Assembly (NCBI GenBank): GCA_030386875.1
Contig: CM059576.1
Location: 9,515,058 to 9,579,057, forward strand
Origin: Morinoia aosen
Taxonomy: Eukaryota; Arthropoda; Malacostraca; Amphipoda; Talitridae
Direction of reading: 5' to 3'
DNA length: 64,000 bases
Shown here: positions 34,001-45,224 of the stretch, piece by piece
Layout: each line of letters starts with the position of its first letter
Position numbering within the stretch: position 1 is the stretch's first letter
Made by a program: the position numbers and the translations under genes
Notes under the pieces: generated by a model
Database searches by the model: none
Seen by the model: the letters and a program-made list of their open reading frames with translations, nothing else
Told to the model about the DNA's origin: nothing

Positions 34001-37000
34001 CATTTTTTACTCTGAATAAAATGCAGTCTGTCTAGTAACCACAGGTAATTTGAGACACCATGTCGGGACAGTTGGGAGCACCTTATGAAATGAGTCTAAT
34101 GTAAATTTGAGTTGAGAACAGGGTCTTAATGACTTTTATTTGTGGGGATTAATATTGAATTGTACTTAGCTCTTTGAGTATATTACTCATTCCCTCTCAC
34201 TTGCTCTGCAAAACAAAGTTATGGTGGTGGAGCCATACACTGACTTATTTTCAACTGAAGTATTACTAGTCAATGCTATGATGTAGAAGTTCAAGAAAAA
34301 TAAAGGTTGTGGGAAGTATCACTCTTTGTGTAGTGTGCATCAATTTTATTCAAGATGCTGTAGCACTATTCCCAATTTATGTCCTTATTTCTCCATCAGC
34401 TGCTGGTACTGTATCTCCTGCTCGTGGTGCTCCAAGCCCAGGTACTCCTGAGGCATCAAGGCCTGCCACACCTTGTGTTGCAATGCCTGGTGCTGCATTG
34501 CCTGCCACTCCTAACAAAAGTAAGTTTACAATTTAAATGATGATTCCCCAATTCAATTGAGGAATACTGAAATGAAAGAAAAGAATTTTCAAATTGAGTT
34601 TTATGTAGTGAAATTTTGAAAAAGTCAAGGCCACTTGAAGAAATATTCATCCCACATGATAATTGAAGCAAATAAGCTCAATTTACACCAATTTAGAAAG
34701 TGAATGACTGTCACTTATGAAGCCTTAGTGTACACAAAGAAAGGGTAGTACATTCTAAATGCTTTTGTGAATGGTATTCACACATGTTTAAAAGTGTGTA
34801 GCATTTATGCAGGAAATGAATGCTACACAATTCATTATAACACTCAAAGAAACATAGCAAAGCAAATTTTTAGTAGGGAAACAAACTTCAACATTGAATT
34901 GGAAATGATTTCATACAGGATACAAGGGTTAAAATGTTACTGGCAATCTTTTTCCATTTTCAATTTAGTGTTAAATTAAGGAAAATAATTGAAATGTTCA
35001 AAAATGTAGTTACCAACACCAAAGTTACTTGATATGACCTGAATTGCAATCCTGAGTTAACTGAGGAGATTCATGAATTAGAAATAACTAGTGCAGTGTT
35101 TGTACTGACATGTTAGTTTTGTTTGGCAAAAATTGGTTTTGTCAACACATTTCGTGTGAAGTGACCCACCGGTGGTCACTTGAGTGATTTTCATAGAGCT
35201 GCTAACCCACCTGGAGTCACTATCTCATTTTGTATTAATACTTGTCAGCTAAATAAAGGCTCAATCCAGGTAATGTTTGCTATTTGCAAAGTTGATTATC
35301 ACAATTGACTTTAAATTTGAATTAAACCTTGAACTTCAGTTTAACCCATTGCAGTTAGCGTGTTAATTGAATGAGCTCCTCCAGTTTTTAATGGGCCTCC
35401 TCTGTACCTGAGTGTTTAATTCTTTGTGTACCCCTACAGTGCAGCAGAACTTTGATTTAAGCAAAAGCCTTGCCTGTTTTACATTATGAAGGATCCCTTA
35501 CACTGGATGATTTGCCAATGAGTGGGATAAAGCTTTAGTATCCATTGGAAGAAGTATTTCATGAGAGAGAATGTCAGGGGCTGAGCTGATTGTGAGGTAG
35601 GGTTTTTTTCTTGTTTGTACTGAGATGCTTTCTTGTATGCTAGACGCTTCCTTCCACTTGTTATGTGATATTATGTTATGGGGTGGAGCCTTCAACCGCC
35701 TTCTCTGCTAATGAATAAGAATTTAATGACATGAAGTAGAGGTTCTGGAAGAATTAAATTTGTTGAAAATATCGCTCATTGTGTAGTATGTGTCAATTTC
35801 TTCTAAGATGCCATATCACTGTTCCCAATTTATTCCCTTATTTCTCCATCAGCCGCTGGTACTGTACCTCCTGCTCTTGGTGCTGTGTGCCCTGTCACTC
35901 TTGGTGCTTCAAGGGCTGCCACTACTAGCATTTCAAGGGCTGCCACTCTTGGCATTTCAAGAGCTACCACACCTGGCAACTCAAGGCCTGCCACTCCTGG
36001 CACCTCAACCTCAAGGCCTGCCACTCCTGGCACCTCAAGATCTGCCACTTCTGGCAACTCAAGATCTCCCACTTCTGGCACCTCAAGGCCTACCACTCCT
36101 GGCACCTCAAGGCCTGTCACCAGTGATTCCAGCAAACAATGCTGCTCATCTTCGTCGAGGGTAACAACACAGGTTAGTCGCGTTGAAATAAACTGATTTC
36201 TTACTTCATTGAACTGTCTTTCAATTTTAGCGAAATAGATTTTTCAAGTTACAAGCCAGAATTGGACAGCGTTGGATGAGTGCTATCAGCAAAAGCTCGA
36301 AAGATTGCTGAAACGTCATCACATACACATTATTCTAAGACACAGAAGCATTTGTAGACTTATTGTGAGAGCTACTTTCTCTCATTTCCATCAGTGTCAA
36401 TACCATATTCACTTGCATTCATTTACCTCTATGTTCATTCCAATCCTAGATTTTATGCATCTATCAGGAAATTGTCATTTTTTGGGTATAATATAATTGA
36501 CACTTTGACTGCGACGTGAGCCTCCGGTGGTACACGGAGGTAATTTTTATAATGCTACTGACCGACCAGTGGTCGCAAATTCAATTTTTATAAATACTTA
36601 ATCAAAGCTAAATGAAGACACGATCCAGTTCATGTTTGGTATCTTCCGAATATTTTACTGCAATTAACTTTAAATTTGAGTTTGGCATTGAACTTAATAT
36701 TTAGTAGTCGCAGTCAAAGTGTTAACTTGATATTCTCGTAGTATATTTCCGAACTATACTTTATTCCTTTAGTGTCCTTGGAATTGAATTTATGCATACA
36801 TTTAGGTATTGCTTCTTTGCACATTGCATCCACTTGCAATGCTTGATTCATTAGAAGGGTGTGCTCGCGGTACTCGCTGACTTTCTTGGGTATTGAATAG
36901 GGCTATCCTATCTCTCAGTGTTATCCACTTTATACCGTCAGGGATGTTTGAACTCATTCACAGTTTAATATTATAAACCTTGGAAAAAGAATATAGACCA

Positions 37001-39540
37001 GAACTGTTATTCCCATCCATGTATGTTAAATGTGGCATATTTTTTACTTAGATGTGTTGTGTTCAAAACCTTAACTTTCAATTACTTTCAAGTTTGGTTT
37101 GTGTGTACAATTAATACTTTCTCCAAGTTCGGGAAGTAAATATAATAAACAATCTAATTTTCGTCAACGCATTGCAGAATTCGTGTGGCAAAAGAAGCAG
37201 TTCCGTGTTGGAAGACACTGGTCCTTCAGTGGTACCTTGCAAGCGCCGGTTGTTCGCCTCTCCTTCTGGAAAGGCGATTGCCATTGAAAACAGCAGACCA
37301 GCTCCTCGAAGAAAACTTAGAAACAGGCTCAGGAGGAAATCGAAGGCTCTCTACAGGAGGTTAAACACAGATAATTTCCTGAGAAGTGTAAGGGGCAGAC
37401 TCGGTCCTTATCTCAGTACATTTGTCAAGCACAAATTGAGGGGTAAGAGATCATACACCATGTTTCACAAGTGGCTCGCTGTGAACATTCTTGTAAGCTC
37501 ATCAGAGACCCACTATCAACTGATGAGGACCTTGATACCATTACCCTCACTTTCAACTCTGCGTGCATTGATCAAACAATTCCAAGTACGTCCTGGTACA
37601 AGTGCTAAAAGTGTGTCCATGTTGAAAATGAAGGTAAAACCCGTCAGCGCTAGAGACAAACTTTGTTTCCTTCTAGTGGATGAGATGTCGCTCCGGAGAG
37701 GATTATCGTACAACCGAGAAAACGATGCCATAATTGGATTTGAGACTATTCACGGTGGCGAACGCAAGAAAATGGCCACATCCGTATTTTGTGTAATGGC
37801 CTCTGGAATTGCGAAGAAGTGGAAACACCCAATTGGCTTCTATTTTACAGCTTCGGCAATGCCATCTTCCTGCATAAACGACATCTTACAGGAGTCAATT
37901 GCTGCGATGGAATGTCAAGACTTCACTGTTCTGGGCATAACAAGCGACCAAGGCAGCAATTTGCAAAAAGCATTCAAATACATGGGCTGCACACCAACTA
38001 ATCCTATTGTTAAGTTTGCCGACAGGAAATATTTCGTTTTCAAAGATCCCCCCCATTTGATCAAAAATGCTCGCAACTTTCTCTACAATGGTGATTTGAG
38101 AATTCCTTCCCTAGATTGTTCAGCTTCTTGGACGCATATTCAGAAGCTCTTTGAAATTGAGCAAAACAGAAGTATCAAATGTGTTCCCCGTTTCACGCAT
38201 CATCATGTCTACAATTTGAAGTTCTCACAAAAAATGAAAGTAAAACTTGCAACTCAAGTATTGTCTAATACAACATCTGCTGCTTTAGACTTTTATGTTG
38301 CAACTAATTCCATTCCATCATCATCAGCAGCAACCAGCATGTTCTGCAAGAAATTCAACGACTTGTTTGATATGTTAAATTCTCAATCTCCTGCTGACCG
38401 AGTCCCTCTCAGAAAACCCCTGACTTCATATTCTCCTTCGATAAAAACCTTGCAGGATTACATCCCTTGGTTGAAAGAGTTGCAAGCGCTAAATCCAAAT
38501 CGAAAATGCTCTTTCATTGACGGGTGGATTCAGTCCATAAATGTTGTGCTTATGTTGAGAGAAGAAATTCACAGAGATGAACTGCCATACATCTGTGTCC
38601 GCAATCTTTGTCAAGATGAGTTAGAAAAATTCTTTGGAAAAATGCGCCAAAAGCAGAAGTTCCCTATTCCTCAAGATTTCATCAATTCTTACTGCAAAGT
38701 GTCAACGGCATCTCTTCTTACAGCGCCGATGAAGAGCAACGTTGAAGTGGGTGAAGACGACGTACACCTGGATACGTGGAACATTGTTGAAGAGGTATGC
38801 AAGCAGCTTATTTATTGCTAACCTGTGTCCAGCTAGAGAGATTGCTGTTGATCACTTTCGTAGATATTTCAAAGCCGCATACTTTTATACTGGAAATTAA
38901 TATATTTGAAACTGTAAAGAGTTCATGAAACTCTTATCTAACAGGGTTGTATTCTCATTTCTTTTAGATTCCTGAGGTGGAGCCAGAGGACGCTGTCATT
39001 TCCTTTGAAGAAATTGAAGCAGCCGCAACTTTTTCGGAGCCTACGATTGCTGGAGGAATGTTCCAGTCCATGGAGGTGGATGGAGCTGTCACCTACTTCA
39101 GCGGTTACATAGCTCATAAGGTTAATCAGTTCCACATCAACTTGAAAGGTTCCTCTGTATCCTCTTGTGACGCTTGTTCTCATATCCTAACAAAGCAAGA
39201 TCTGAACTTGCACATGTTCACTACCTTTAAAGAATATGTAGAATCGTGCGACCAGTCTCTCACCTGCTGCAGCAAGGAGTTTATTGACCTGATTATTTTG
39301 TACGAGAGAGTATTTTTGTATTACTTTCACAATTATCGGCACGTATCAGGATTTCGTAAGCTAGTCTGTAAGTTCTTAGATATGTGTCAGCATCACTGTA
39401 ATTTCTGCTGTGTTCAGATCACCGTCAAGTTGCAACAATTTTTTGCCGTTTGTAGAACGCTTCAATGCACAAGACATGTTAACAGACTTATTTCGTCCAA
39501 AAGTTGTAGTGAAAAACTTAAAAAAATGGTCCATGAGTAA
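31095..39540 (+). CDS. P-element-type transposase with THAP domain (five exons)
   Basis: Proposed exons are 31095-31389, 34400-34519, 35853-36172, 37178-38794 and 38968-39540. All junctions are GT/AG and phase-compatible (1, 1, 0, 0), giving about 974 residues and no internal stop. Exon 1 is a THAP zinc finger: C-x4-C, FPKGNYDKW, CSEH, closing AVPK. Exons 2-3 form a Ser/Thr/Pro-rich linker. Exon 4 holds the RNase H-like catalytic region: LLVDEM (D about 413), GITSDQGSN (D about 502), the GTP-binding-insert-like DPPHLIKNARN (about 535) and QDELEKFFGKMR (candidate catalytic E about 726-728). Exon 5 has YFSGYIAHKV and Cys-rich motifs as in THAP9/P transposases. The protein would bind the element ends and excise and insert it. 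Exon 2 is the least certain. A domesticated THAP9-like gene is the alternative, but the TIRs and target duplication favour a mobile copy. Confidence 0.8.
33250..33900 (+). pseudogene. LINE-1a relic inside P-element intron 1
   Basis: Strongly decayed match to the 3' coding end of the LINE at 1293-3432. The clearest block is 33768-33900 (GAGAATGTGTG, GAAGATGATT, GGTATGA, CTGGCTGGACTT, AGGATTGTAAT). A plausible upstream part is GTGGAGGCTTAGC near 33489. No long sense frame survives. Confidence 0.6.
34190..34520 (+). repeat. Duplicated segment with P-transposase exon 2 (partner 35655-35915)
   Basis: Intron and exon sequence here (GTGGAGCC, TGTGTAGT, TTCCCAATTTAT, TTATTTCTCCATCAG, then GCTGGTACTGTA) is repeated 1.45 kb downstream with the same splice acceptor. 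An ancestral exon with its upstream intron was duplicated. Confidence 0.7.
35155..35365 (+). mobile_element. CCGGTGG MITE, copy 3, in a P-element intron
   Basis: Shares GTGACCCACCGGTGG, GCTAAATAAAGG, AATCCAGGTAATGTTTGCTA and TTTAACCCATTGCAGTTAG with the other copies. Located between transposase exons 2 and 3. Confidence 0.6.
35655..35915 (+). repeat. Duplicated segment with P-transposase exon 3
   Basis: Partner of 34190-34520. After the shared start the exon expands into imperfect repeats of about 27-30 bp (GCCACTCCTGGCACCTCAAG and variants), giving the Ser/Thr/Pro-rich linker. Antisense and out-of-frame readings of this stretch are artefacts. Confidence 0.7.
36498..36724 (+). mobile_element. 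CCGGTGG MITE, copy 4, best-preserved ends
   Basis: ACACTTTGACTGCGAC at 36500-36515 is matched exactly by its reverse complement at 36707-36722, a 16-bp perfect TIR. Located between transposase exons 3 and 4. Confidence 0.7.
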
Positions 39541-39947
39541 TATTACCATTTGAAAGCAAGTTAGGTACCTTTTTCTGATTGAACTAAGTATATCTTATCG
39601 TTCATGTATTCATTTTGTTCATAAGCTTATATCGCTACAATATTTCTGAAGTGCGTCATGGTAGGAAGCTTTTTTATTGTTACTGGCTCGTAATTTATAC
39701 AAATAATGGCTCTTCTTGCACTGCAGTGTGAACTGTGAAAGTGAAAGCATTCAACAGTCACAGAGATTGGATTTAATGTCTCATATCTATATATTTGTTC
39801 CTTAGCACACGCTTGTGCACATACCGAAAGCTTTATTTGCACTAAATCTGCATGCGTCGTTCATTGCTTTGTATACATAAGCATTTTTACACCGCTATTA
39901 TTTAGCGTATACACTCAGGGAAAAATGTGTGGGCCCGAGCTGAGAGT

Positions 39948-40088
39948 TAGGTACTCCTTCTTTTTGTTGAAATGAAATGTTTTTTATGGTAAGGACCACC
40001 TTTTTTCGGTTCACTGCTGTCCTGTTTTTCAGCACCTCTGACTTTCTTCTTCAACTTTTATCTTGTTTCATGAACTTCTTTCTGATCT
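39948..40088 (+). repeat. Duplicated block, copy 1 (copy 2 at 40560-40700)
   Basis: Shares TTTTTGTTGAAAT-AAATGTT, TTTTCG-TTCACT, TGTCCTGTTTT, CAACTTTTATCTTGTTTCA with 40560-40700 in the same direction, about 612 bp apart. Confidence 0.7.
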
Positions 40089-40559
40089 TACTGTTTCTAT
40101 GCCCCTTCAGCATAGATTCCTCATTTTATTATCTCCATACTAAATGGTGCCTTCCTCCTTCCTCTCTTCGATACGCTCAATTTTTGTAGCGGTTAGGGAG
40201 GCTTAAACTAACTTATAATCTAATAATCTAAGTGTATACCCTCACCACTGGTATGTTGTAACTGGAAAATGTAATGAAAAGCCATGCCGACGGCTCTGCC
40301 CAGGCTTCGGTTATTAGCTCACCTAGCCACCTTAGTACTGTAGTTCACTTCTGATACTTGTTGATGCTGCGTGCAGAAACTGAATGCTTGTAAACCCTAA
40401 TCCGAAGTGTGTGTGTGTGTGTGTGGCGGTCTTGTGGACTCTTCTTCCTCTATAATCTCCACTATTTTTACGAAGCAACGTTCGCGCCCCTCAGGTGGAT
40501 ACAGCTATTATATCTAAGGGAATTAGCGCTCCCAAGGGGAAAATGTGAGGTACTGTGCT

Positions 40560-40700
40560 GATAGGTAAGCCTTTTTTTTGTTGAAATAAAATGTTCTTCG
40601 TTTTGCCAAGGACTGTCTATTTTCGTTTCACTATTGTCCTGTTTTCTGTAACTCTAACTTTCTTCGTCAACTTTTATCTTGTTTCACAACCTTCCTTCTT
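40560..40700 (+). repeat. Duplicated block, copy 2
   Basis: Partner of 39948-40088. Substitutions are scattered, so the duplication is old. Confidence 0.7.
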
Positions 40701-41814
40701 AACTGACTTTCCATGCGCGCGGGATCCTGCGCGGAAACTCACATTGTGCATATTTTCCGCGTTCCCTTAACTCCATTCTTTATGGTGCCTTCATCCTTCC
40801 TCACTTTCAACTTTGAACATCTTTGTTGTGGTAGAGGGAGGCTAAAACAAAGCTTTAATCAACCAAGCAAAGTACACACTAATCATTCATCAATGAATGT
40901 AACAAAGAACAACATTACGTTAACGTAAACGTCCGATTTCTCGTATGTAACTATTTGGGTAATCTGTACGTATAATATATATAATTAATAACATTGCTAC
41001 ATATTATTGCCAGGTTTTTCTTATCGCTCAAATAACTTAATTTCTTCATTATCGTATTGTTTCGACTAGTCTGAGAATCTGATATAGAATGGTTTCAAAT
41101 GACGATGAACCCTTACCGAAAAAATTAATAAAAGGCACCAACGTTTTTATCACATTCAGCACCTTAGTCTAATCTAAATGCACCTTAGTCTCTAAATATA
41201 AATTGTAAATACGTTCATGAATGCACATTCACGTTTACGTATAGTGAAGGACAGGATAGAAAGGTGTTTTCAATATAATCGCAATGTACTACTACGGTTT
41301 TCACTATCCTTTTTACGCCAAGAAACGTTTCAAAAACTTTGAATAAAAACTTGAGTTCCAATCCTAACGAGTATCATAGTAAAGCCTGGATACGCAGCCA
41401 ATTGAAAGCCTTGGCACCAATGACGTCAGCTGCGAGTCATGGCTGCTAGAAGCTGATTGGTTGGCGTGCGTGGGTACGTTTGTCTAGAGCGGGCTTGCGG
41501 TCCACCGTAGTTTTGCAGTTCTTCTTATGTAAGTGTTCTGTGTCAACACCATTCAGCTAGGGTAAATTGAGTTGTTTCGCGTGGAAACCCTGTGCCACAG
41601 AAAATTAGCAACCTTCCACAAGCCTATGGCAATATATACGGACGTGCTTAATATTACAAAGTGTATTATATGGGTCTAAGGTCAATAAAAAGTCAATTTA
41701 ATTACTGAAGAATATATTTGTTACAAAATAAGTAAAACAAACTAATATCTCCGTCTTAACTGTATACAAGCTCGGTCTACCTCCCAGATACGTACGATAT
41801 AGGCTACGTTGCAG

Positions 41815-42074
41815 TGTTGAAACCTTTATTGTAGCACCTTGAATGTATATGTGTATAATACTGATAATGTTACAGTGCTCTTGTGTTAGAATGTGTTTAG
41901 ACAGTACTCTGCGTTGAGAACTGAGCTCATGGTTCTTGTGGAACTGAGCTCATGGTTCTCGGGCTTGGCTGGAGCCTACTCCACCGCTATCCTTCGTGAT
42001 GTAAACTGTGTCCTGCTGTGTGTACTGATTATACAAACTCCAAGTGTCTCGTCTTACTTAACCTACCTTCAATA
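41815..42074 (+). repeat. Copia 5' LTR, 260 bp
   Basis: Starts TGTTGAAACC and ends CCTTCAATA. It differs from the 3' LTR by two substitutions that I can see and by a 23-bp tandem duplication of the ACTGAGCTCATGGTTCT block near 41930. Confidence 0.92.
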
Positions 42075-42086
42075 GGTTATGGGCCC
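42075..42086 (+). promoter_or_regulatory. Primer-binding site complementary to the tRNA-iMet anticodon region
   Basis: GGTTATGGGCCC directly follows the LTR. It is the complement of GGGCCCATAACC around the initiator-Met anticodon. Drosophila copia is known to prime from such an internal half-tRNA and not from the tRNA 3' end. Confidence 0.8.
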
Positions 42087-42222
42087 GGAAAACCTTCCGA
42101 TGAAGCAATATCAAGTGAGGTTATCCTAAGTCCCGAAGCGAAAAACAGCCCGGGACAGCGAGAACAGACGTTAGTGATTTGTTAGTGCTGTGTGAGACAG
42201 AAACGGTGAAAGAGAAAGAAAC

Positions 42223-45200
42223 ATGGCAGGCTCCGTAAGTGAAAGTGCAAAGAACTGCCTCACGGCTCTTAATGATAAAAACTATCCTACGTGGAAGCTG
42301 CAAATGAAGATGCTCTTAATGAAGGAAAAGCTCTGGAACTTGGTTCGAGGAACGGAAACCATGCCACAGACTACGGACGAGACTGCTCGAAGAAAATTTG
42401 AAGAAAGACGTGACAGTGCACTTGCAACAATTGTGCTTGGTGTAGAAACGAGTCAACTGTATTTACTGGGTGATCCTACTGACCCTGTGCAACTGTGGCA
42501 CAAAATTGAAGATACATTCCAAAAGAAAACTTGGTCTAACAAGTTCAGACTACGCAAAAGACTCTACAACATGAAACTAAAAGAAGACCAAGACTTACAA
42601 ACTCATCTCAAAGCATTTGTCGAAATATTTGAGTCCTTGAGTGTGATTGATGACGCTGTTGATGAAGAAAGTCGTGTGATAATCTTGCTGTCGTCACTTC
42701 CCGACCACTTCTCCACACTCGTGACTGCACTGGAAGCTCATGAAAAACTATCGTCATGGGACATTGTGACAGAGCGTCTTCTGAATGAAGAAGCAAAACT
42801 GAAAAACCAAAGTGCTTCAGACTTCAGTGAAAAATCCCTTGTGACATCCAAATTGAAAAACTCAAGATGTTTCGAATGTGGAAAAACGGGACACCTACGC
42901 GCCAAGTGCTGGATCTATCAAGAAAAGTTGAAGAAAGAAGATGGGAACCACACAGAAGATCAGAAAAATTTTGTAGCAGGTAAAACCAATTATATCAGTG
43001 CGTTGTCTGTGATGAATATCAATAATTGTTGGGTAATTGATTCCGGTGCAACAGCACACATGTGTAATAATAGGAATGATTTTTCTTGTATGAATGAGCT
43101 ATCTAGTCCAATTAACATTGAAGTTGGTGATGGTAGAAACTTGCAAGGTGTTGGTGTAGGTGATGTTGAAGTTATGGTGTTGTTGCCTAAAGGTCTAGTA
43201 GATACCTGTGTTGTTAAGAATGTTTTGTATGTACCTGATTTAGCCTACAATTTACTATCTGTGCCTCAGATTACAGAAAGTGGAAACTTAGTTTGCTTTG
43301 ACGAAAGCTCATGTAAGATTGTAAATAAAGACAACAAATTAATTGCCTTAGGCAGTAAAGTAGGAAAATTGTATAAACTTAATTGCACCCTTAATTCAGC
43401 TGCTAAATGCATGAACGTTTCCTCTGATGAAATTCTGTGGCATAAACGATTCTGTCATCTAGGATTCAATAATCTTAAGAAATTAGCCACTAAGAATCTT
43501 GTTAAAGGTTTTGATTGTTCTGTGAGTGGAGATAACATTTTTTGTGAAAACTGTTGTGATGGTAAAAATCATAGGCTTCCGTTCCCCAAAACAAATCACA
43601 AAAGGGAACGTCAACCCTTAGAACTTATCCACAGTGATGTGTGTGGCAAGCTTAATCCCATATCACTTGGGAGTGGAAGGTACTTTGTAACCTTCATAGA
43701 CGACCACTCCAGGTATACTTGGGTGTACATTATCAAACATAAGAGTGATGTTTTTAAAGTGTTTCAGGAGTTCAAATCTTTGGTAGAAAATCACTATGAT
43801 CACAAAATTAAAATCCTGCGCTCCGATAACGGTGGGGAATACATCTCTAATGACTTTGAACAATTCCTAAAAAGGGAAGGAATTATCCATGAAAAAACTG
43901 TGCCTAAGACGCCTGAACAAAATGGAGTTGCAGAAAGAATGAATAGAACTCTTCTTGACTCTGTCAGAGCTATGCTGTCTGGTTCAAAGTTACCAAAATC
44001 ATTCTGGGGTGAAGCTATATCAACTGCCGTGTATGTCAAAAATAGGAGCCCTGCTAGTGCATTGAATGATATGACCCCTTATCAGGCCCTAAATGGACAC
44101 AAGCCCAATGTACAGCACCTCAAAACCTTTGGCTGCAGTGCGTACGCTCATGTCCCCAAAGATGAGAGGGAAAAACTTGATCCAAAATCTAAACCGTGTG
44201 TTCTTGTAGGACATGGAAGTGGATCCAAGGGATATCGTCTGTATGACATAAGCAGCAGAAGGATATTTTTGAGTAGAGACGTTATGTTCAATGAATCTCA
44301 GCAGATGCTAATTGAGAAGGAGCCTTCAGAAGTAAATGATGGTAATTTTACTCTTCTTCCTCAGGATCCAGAACCAGAAGACTCTGAGGGAGGGGTGGAG
44401 CATAGACAGTCAGATGCTGGGATGGAGGGAGTGGAGCCTAGACAATCAGCCAGGTATCGACGGGCTCCTGATAGGTTTGGTGAATGGGTGTATTTAATGA
44501 AAAATGAGCTTGATATACCATCTTGTGTTCAAGAAGCACTCAGTGGACCAGAAGCAAAACTATGGGAAACAGCTATGGAGAATGAGATGGAGTCTATAAA
44601 TCAAAACAAAGTATGGTCTCTTGTAGAGTGTCCTAATGACAAAAAACCTATCAAATCAAAGTGGATCTTTAAAAGAAAAACCGGACCCGACGGGAGCATT
44701 TGCTCGTACAAAGCTCGCCTTGTGGCTCAGGGCTACTCACAAAAATATGGCATTGACTACGACGAGACCTTCAGTCCCGTGGTTCGATTTGAGTCTGTCA
44801 GGACAGTACTAGCTTTGGCTGCCAAATGCAACATGCAAGTCCATCACATGGACGTTGCAACAGCCTTTCTTAATGGAGAACTGATGGAAGAACTGTACCT
44901 GGTTCAACCTGACGGTTTTATTGTCAAAGGCAAAGAAAATCTTGTGTGTAAACTACAAAAATCGCTCTACGGACTAAAACAAGCTCCTAAGTGTTGGAAT
45001 ACTACACTAGATAGCTATTTGAAGAAATTGGGTTTTGTACAATCTAAGAGTGATGCTTGTATATACACTCGTGTTCAAGAGAAGAAACTGTGTATTGTGG
45101 CGGTGTATGTAGACGATCTAATAATTGCTTCTGAGTCTCGTGACGAAATAAATCAAATAAAGATGAGTCTTTCTAACCAATACGAAATGAAAGACCTTGG

Positions 45201-45224
45201 TGTGCTAAGTTACTTCCTAGGTGT
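42223..45224 (+). CDS. Copia gag-pol polyprotein, N-terminal part (gag, protease, integrase, RT)
   Basis: About 1000 codons, open from ATG to the BEL insertion. The gag core shows NYPTWKLQMK near residue 25. A zinc knuckle CFECGKTGHLRAKC lies at about 216. The aspartic protease shows VIDSGATAHM (about 271). The integrase has the HHCC region (LWHKRFCHLG ... CENC) and the catalytic series HSD (about 470), SDNGGE (about 535) and EQNGVAERMNR (about 565). The RT shows KARLVAQGYSQ, DVATAFLNGEL and YVDDLI (about 962). It makes particles, reverse transcribes and integrates Copia. No stop or frameshift is seen. The frame continues in phase at 54997 once the BEL and one GTGT copy are discounted. The extra codons after 45224 are BEL LTR. 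Confidence 0.92.

Larger units (their letters stand above)
30922..41542 (+). mobile_element. P-type DNA transposon, 10.6 kb, with an apparently intact transposase gene
   Basis: The element interrupts the right hAT copy. TCAACACC precedes it (30914-30921) and follows it (41543-41550), and the left hAT copy shows the same site uninterrupted (GGTGTTGA near 24883). The ends are imperfect inverted repeats of about 30 bp: CACAGATCATATTCAAGAAG from 30921 against CACAGAACACTTACATAAG read inward from 41542. The target duplication is 8 bp if the element starts at 30922, or 7 bp if the shared C belongs to the element; P elements classically make 8 bp. CCAATGACG-type motifs lie inside both ends. It encodes a THAP/P-transposase gene. 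Confidence 0.85.
39541..41542. other. P-element 3' region, non-coding
   Basis: About 2 kb after the transposase stop without supported genes. It contains a duplicated block (39948-40088 and 40560-40700), a (GT)n run near 40408 and the right inverted end. The block near 41400-41470 is GC-richer and carries CCAATGACGTCAGC, a candidate internal binding site because a related CAATGACGTAGG lies near the left end. Confidence 0.5.
28895..41592 (+). mobile_element. hAT transposon, right copy, split by the P-type element
   Basis: Begins CAGTGTTTCCACG at 28895, runs to 30921, resumes at 41551 and ends CGTGGAAACCCTG at 41592. The flanking 8-mers are TGCTACAG (28887-28894) and TGCCACAG (41593-41600). 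The left copy has the same site (CTGTAGCA on the other strand). This is the same insertion event duplicated, and not a second transposition. Confidence 0.85.

Noticed and set aside
35830..36135. 101-residue minus-strand frame of Leu/Glu/Val repeats, and a Leu/Pro-rich plus frame at 35790-36164
   Set aside because: Antisense and out-of-frame readings of the repetitive P-transposase exon 3.
31095..39540. Domesticated host THAP gene
   Set aside because: The gene sits between inverted ends and a target duplication inside a hAT element, which fits a mobile element better.
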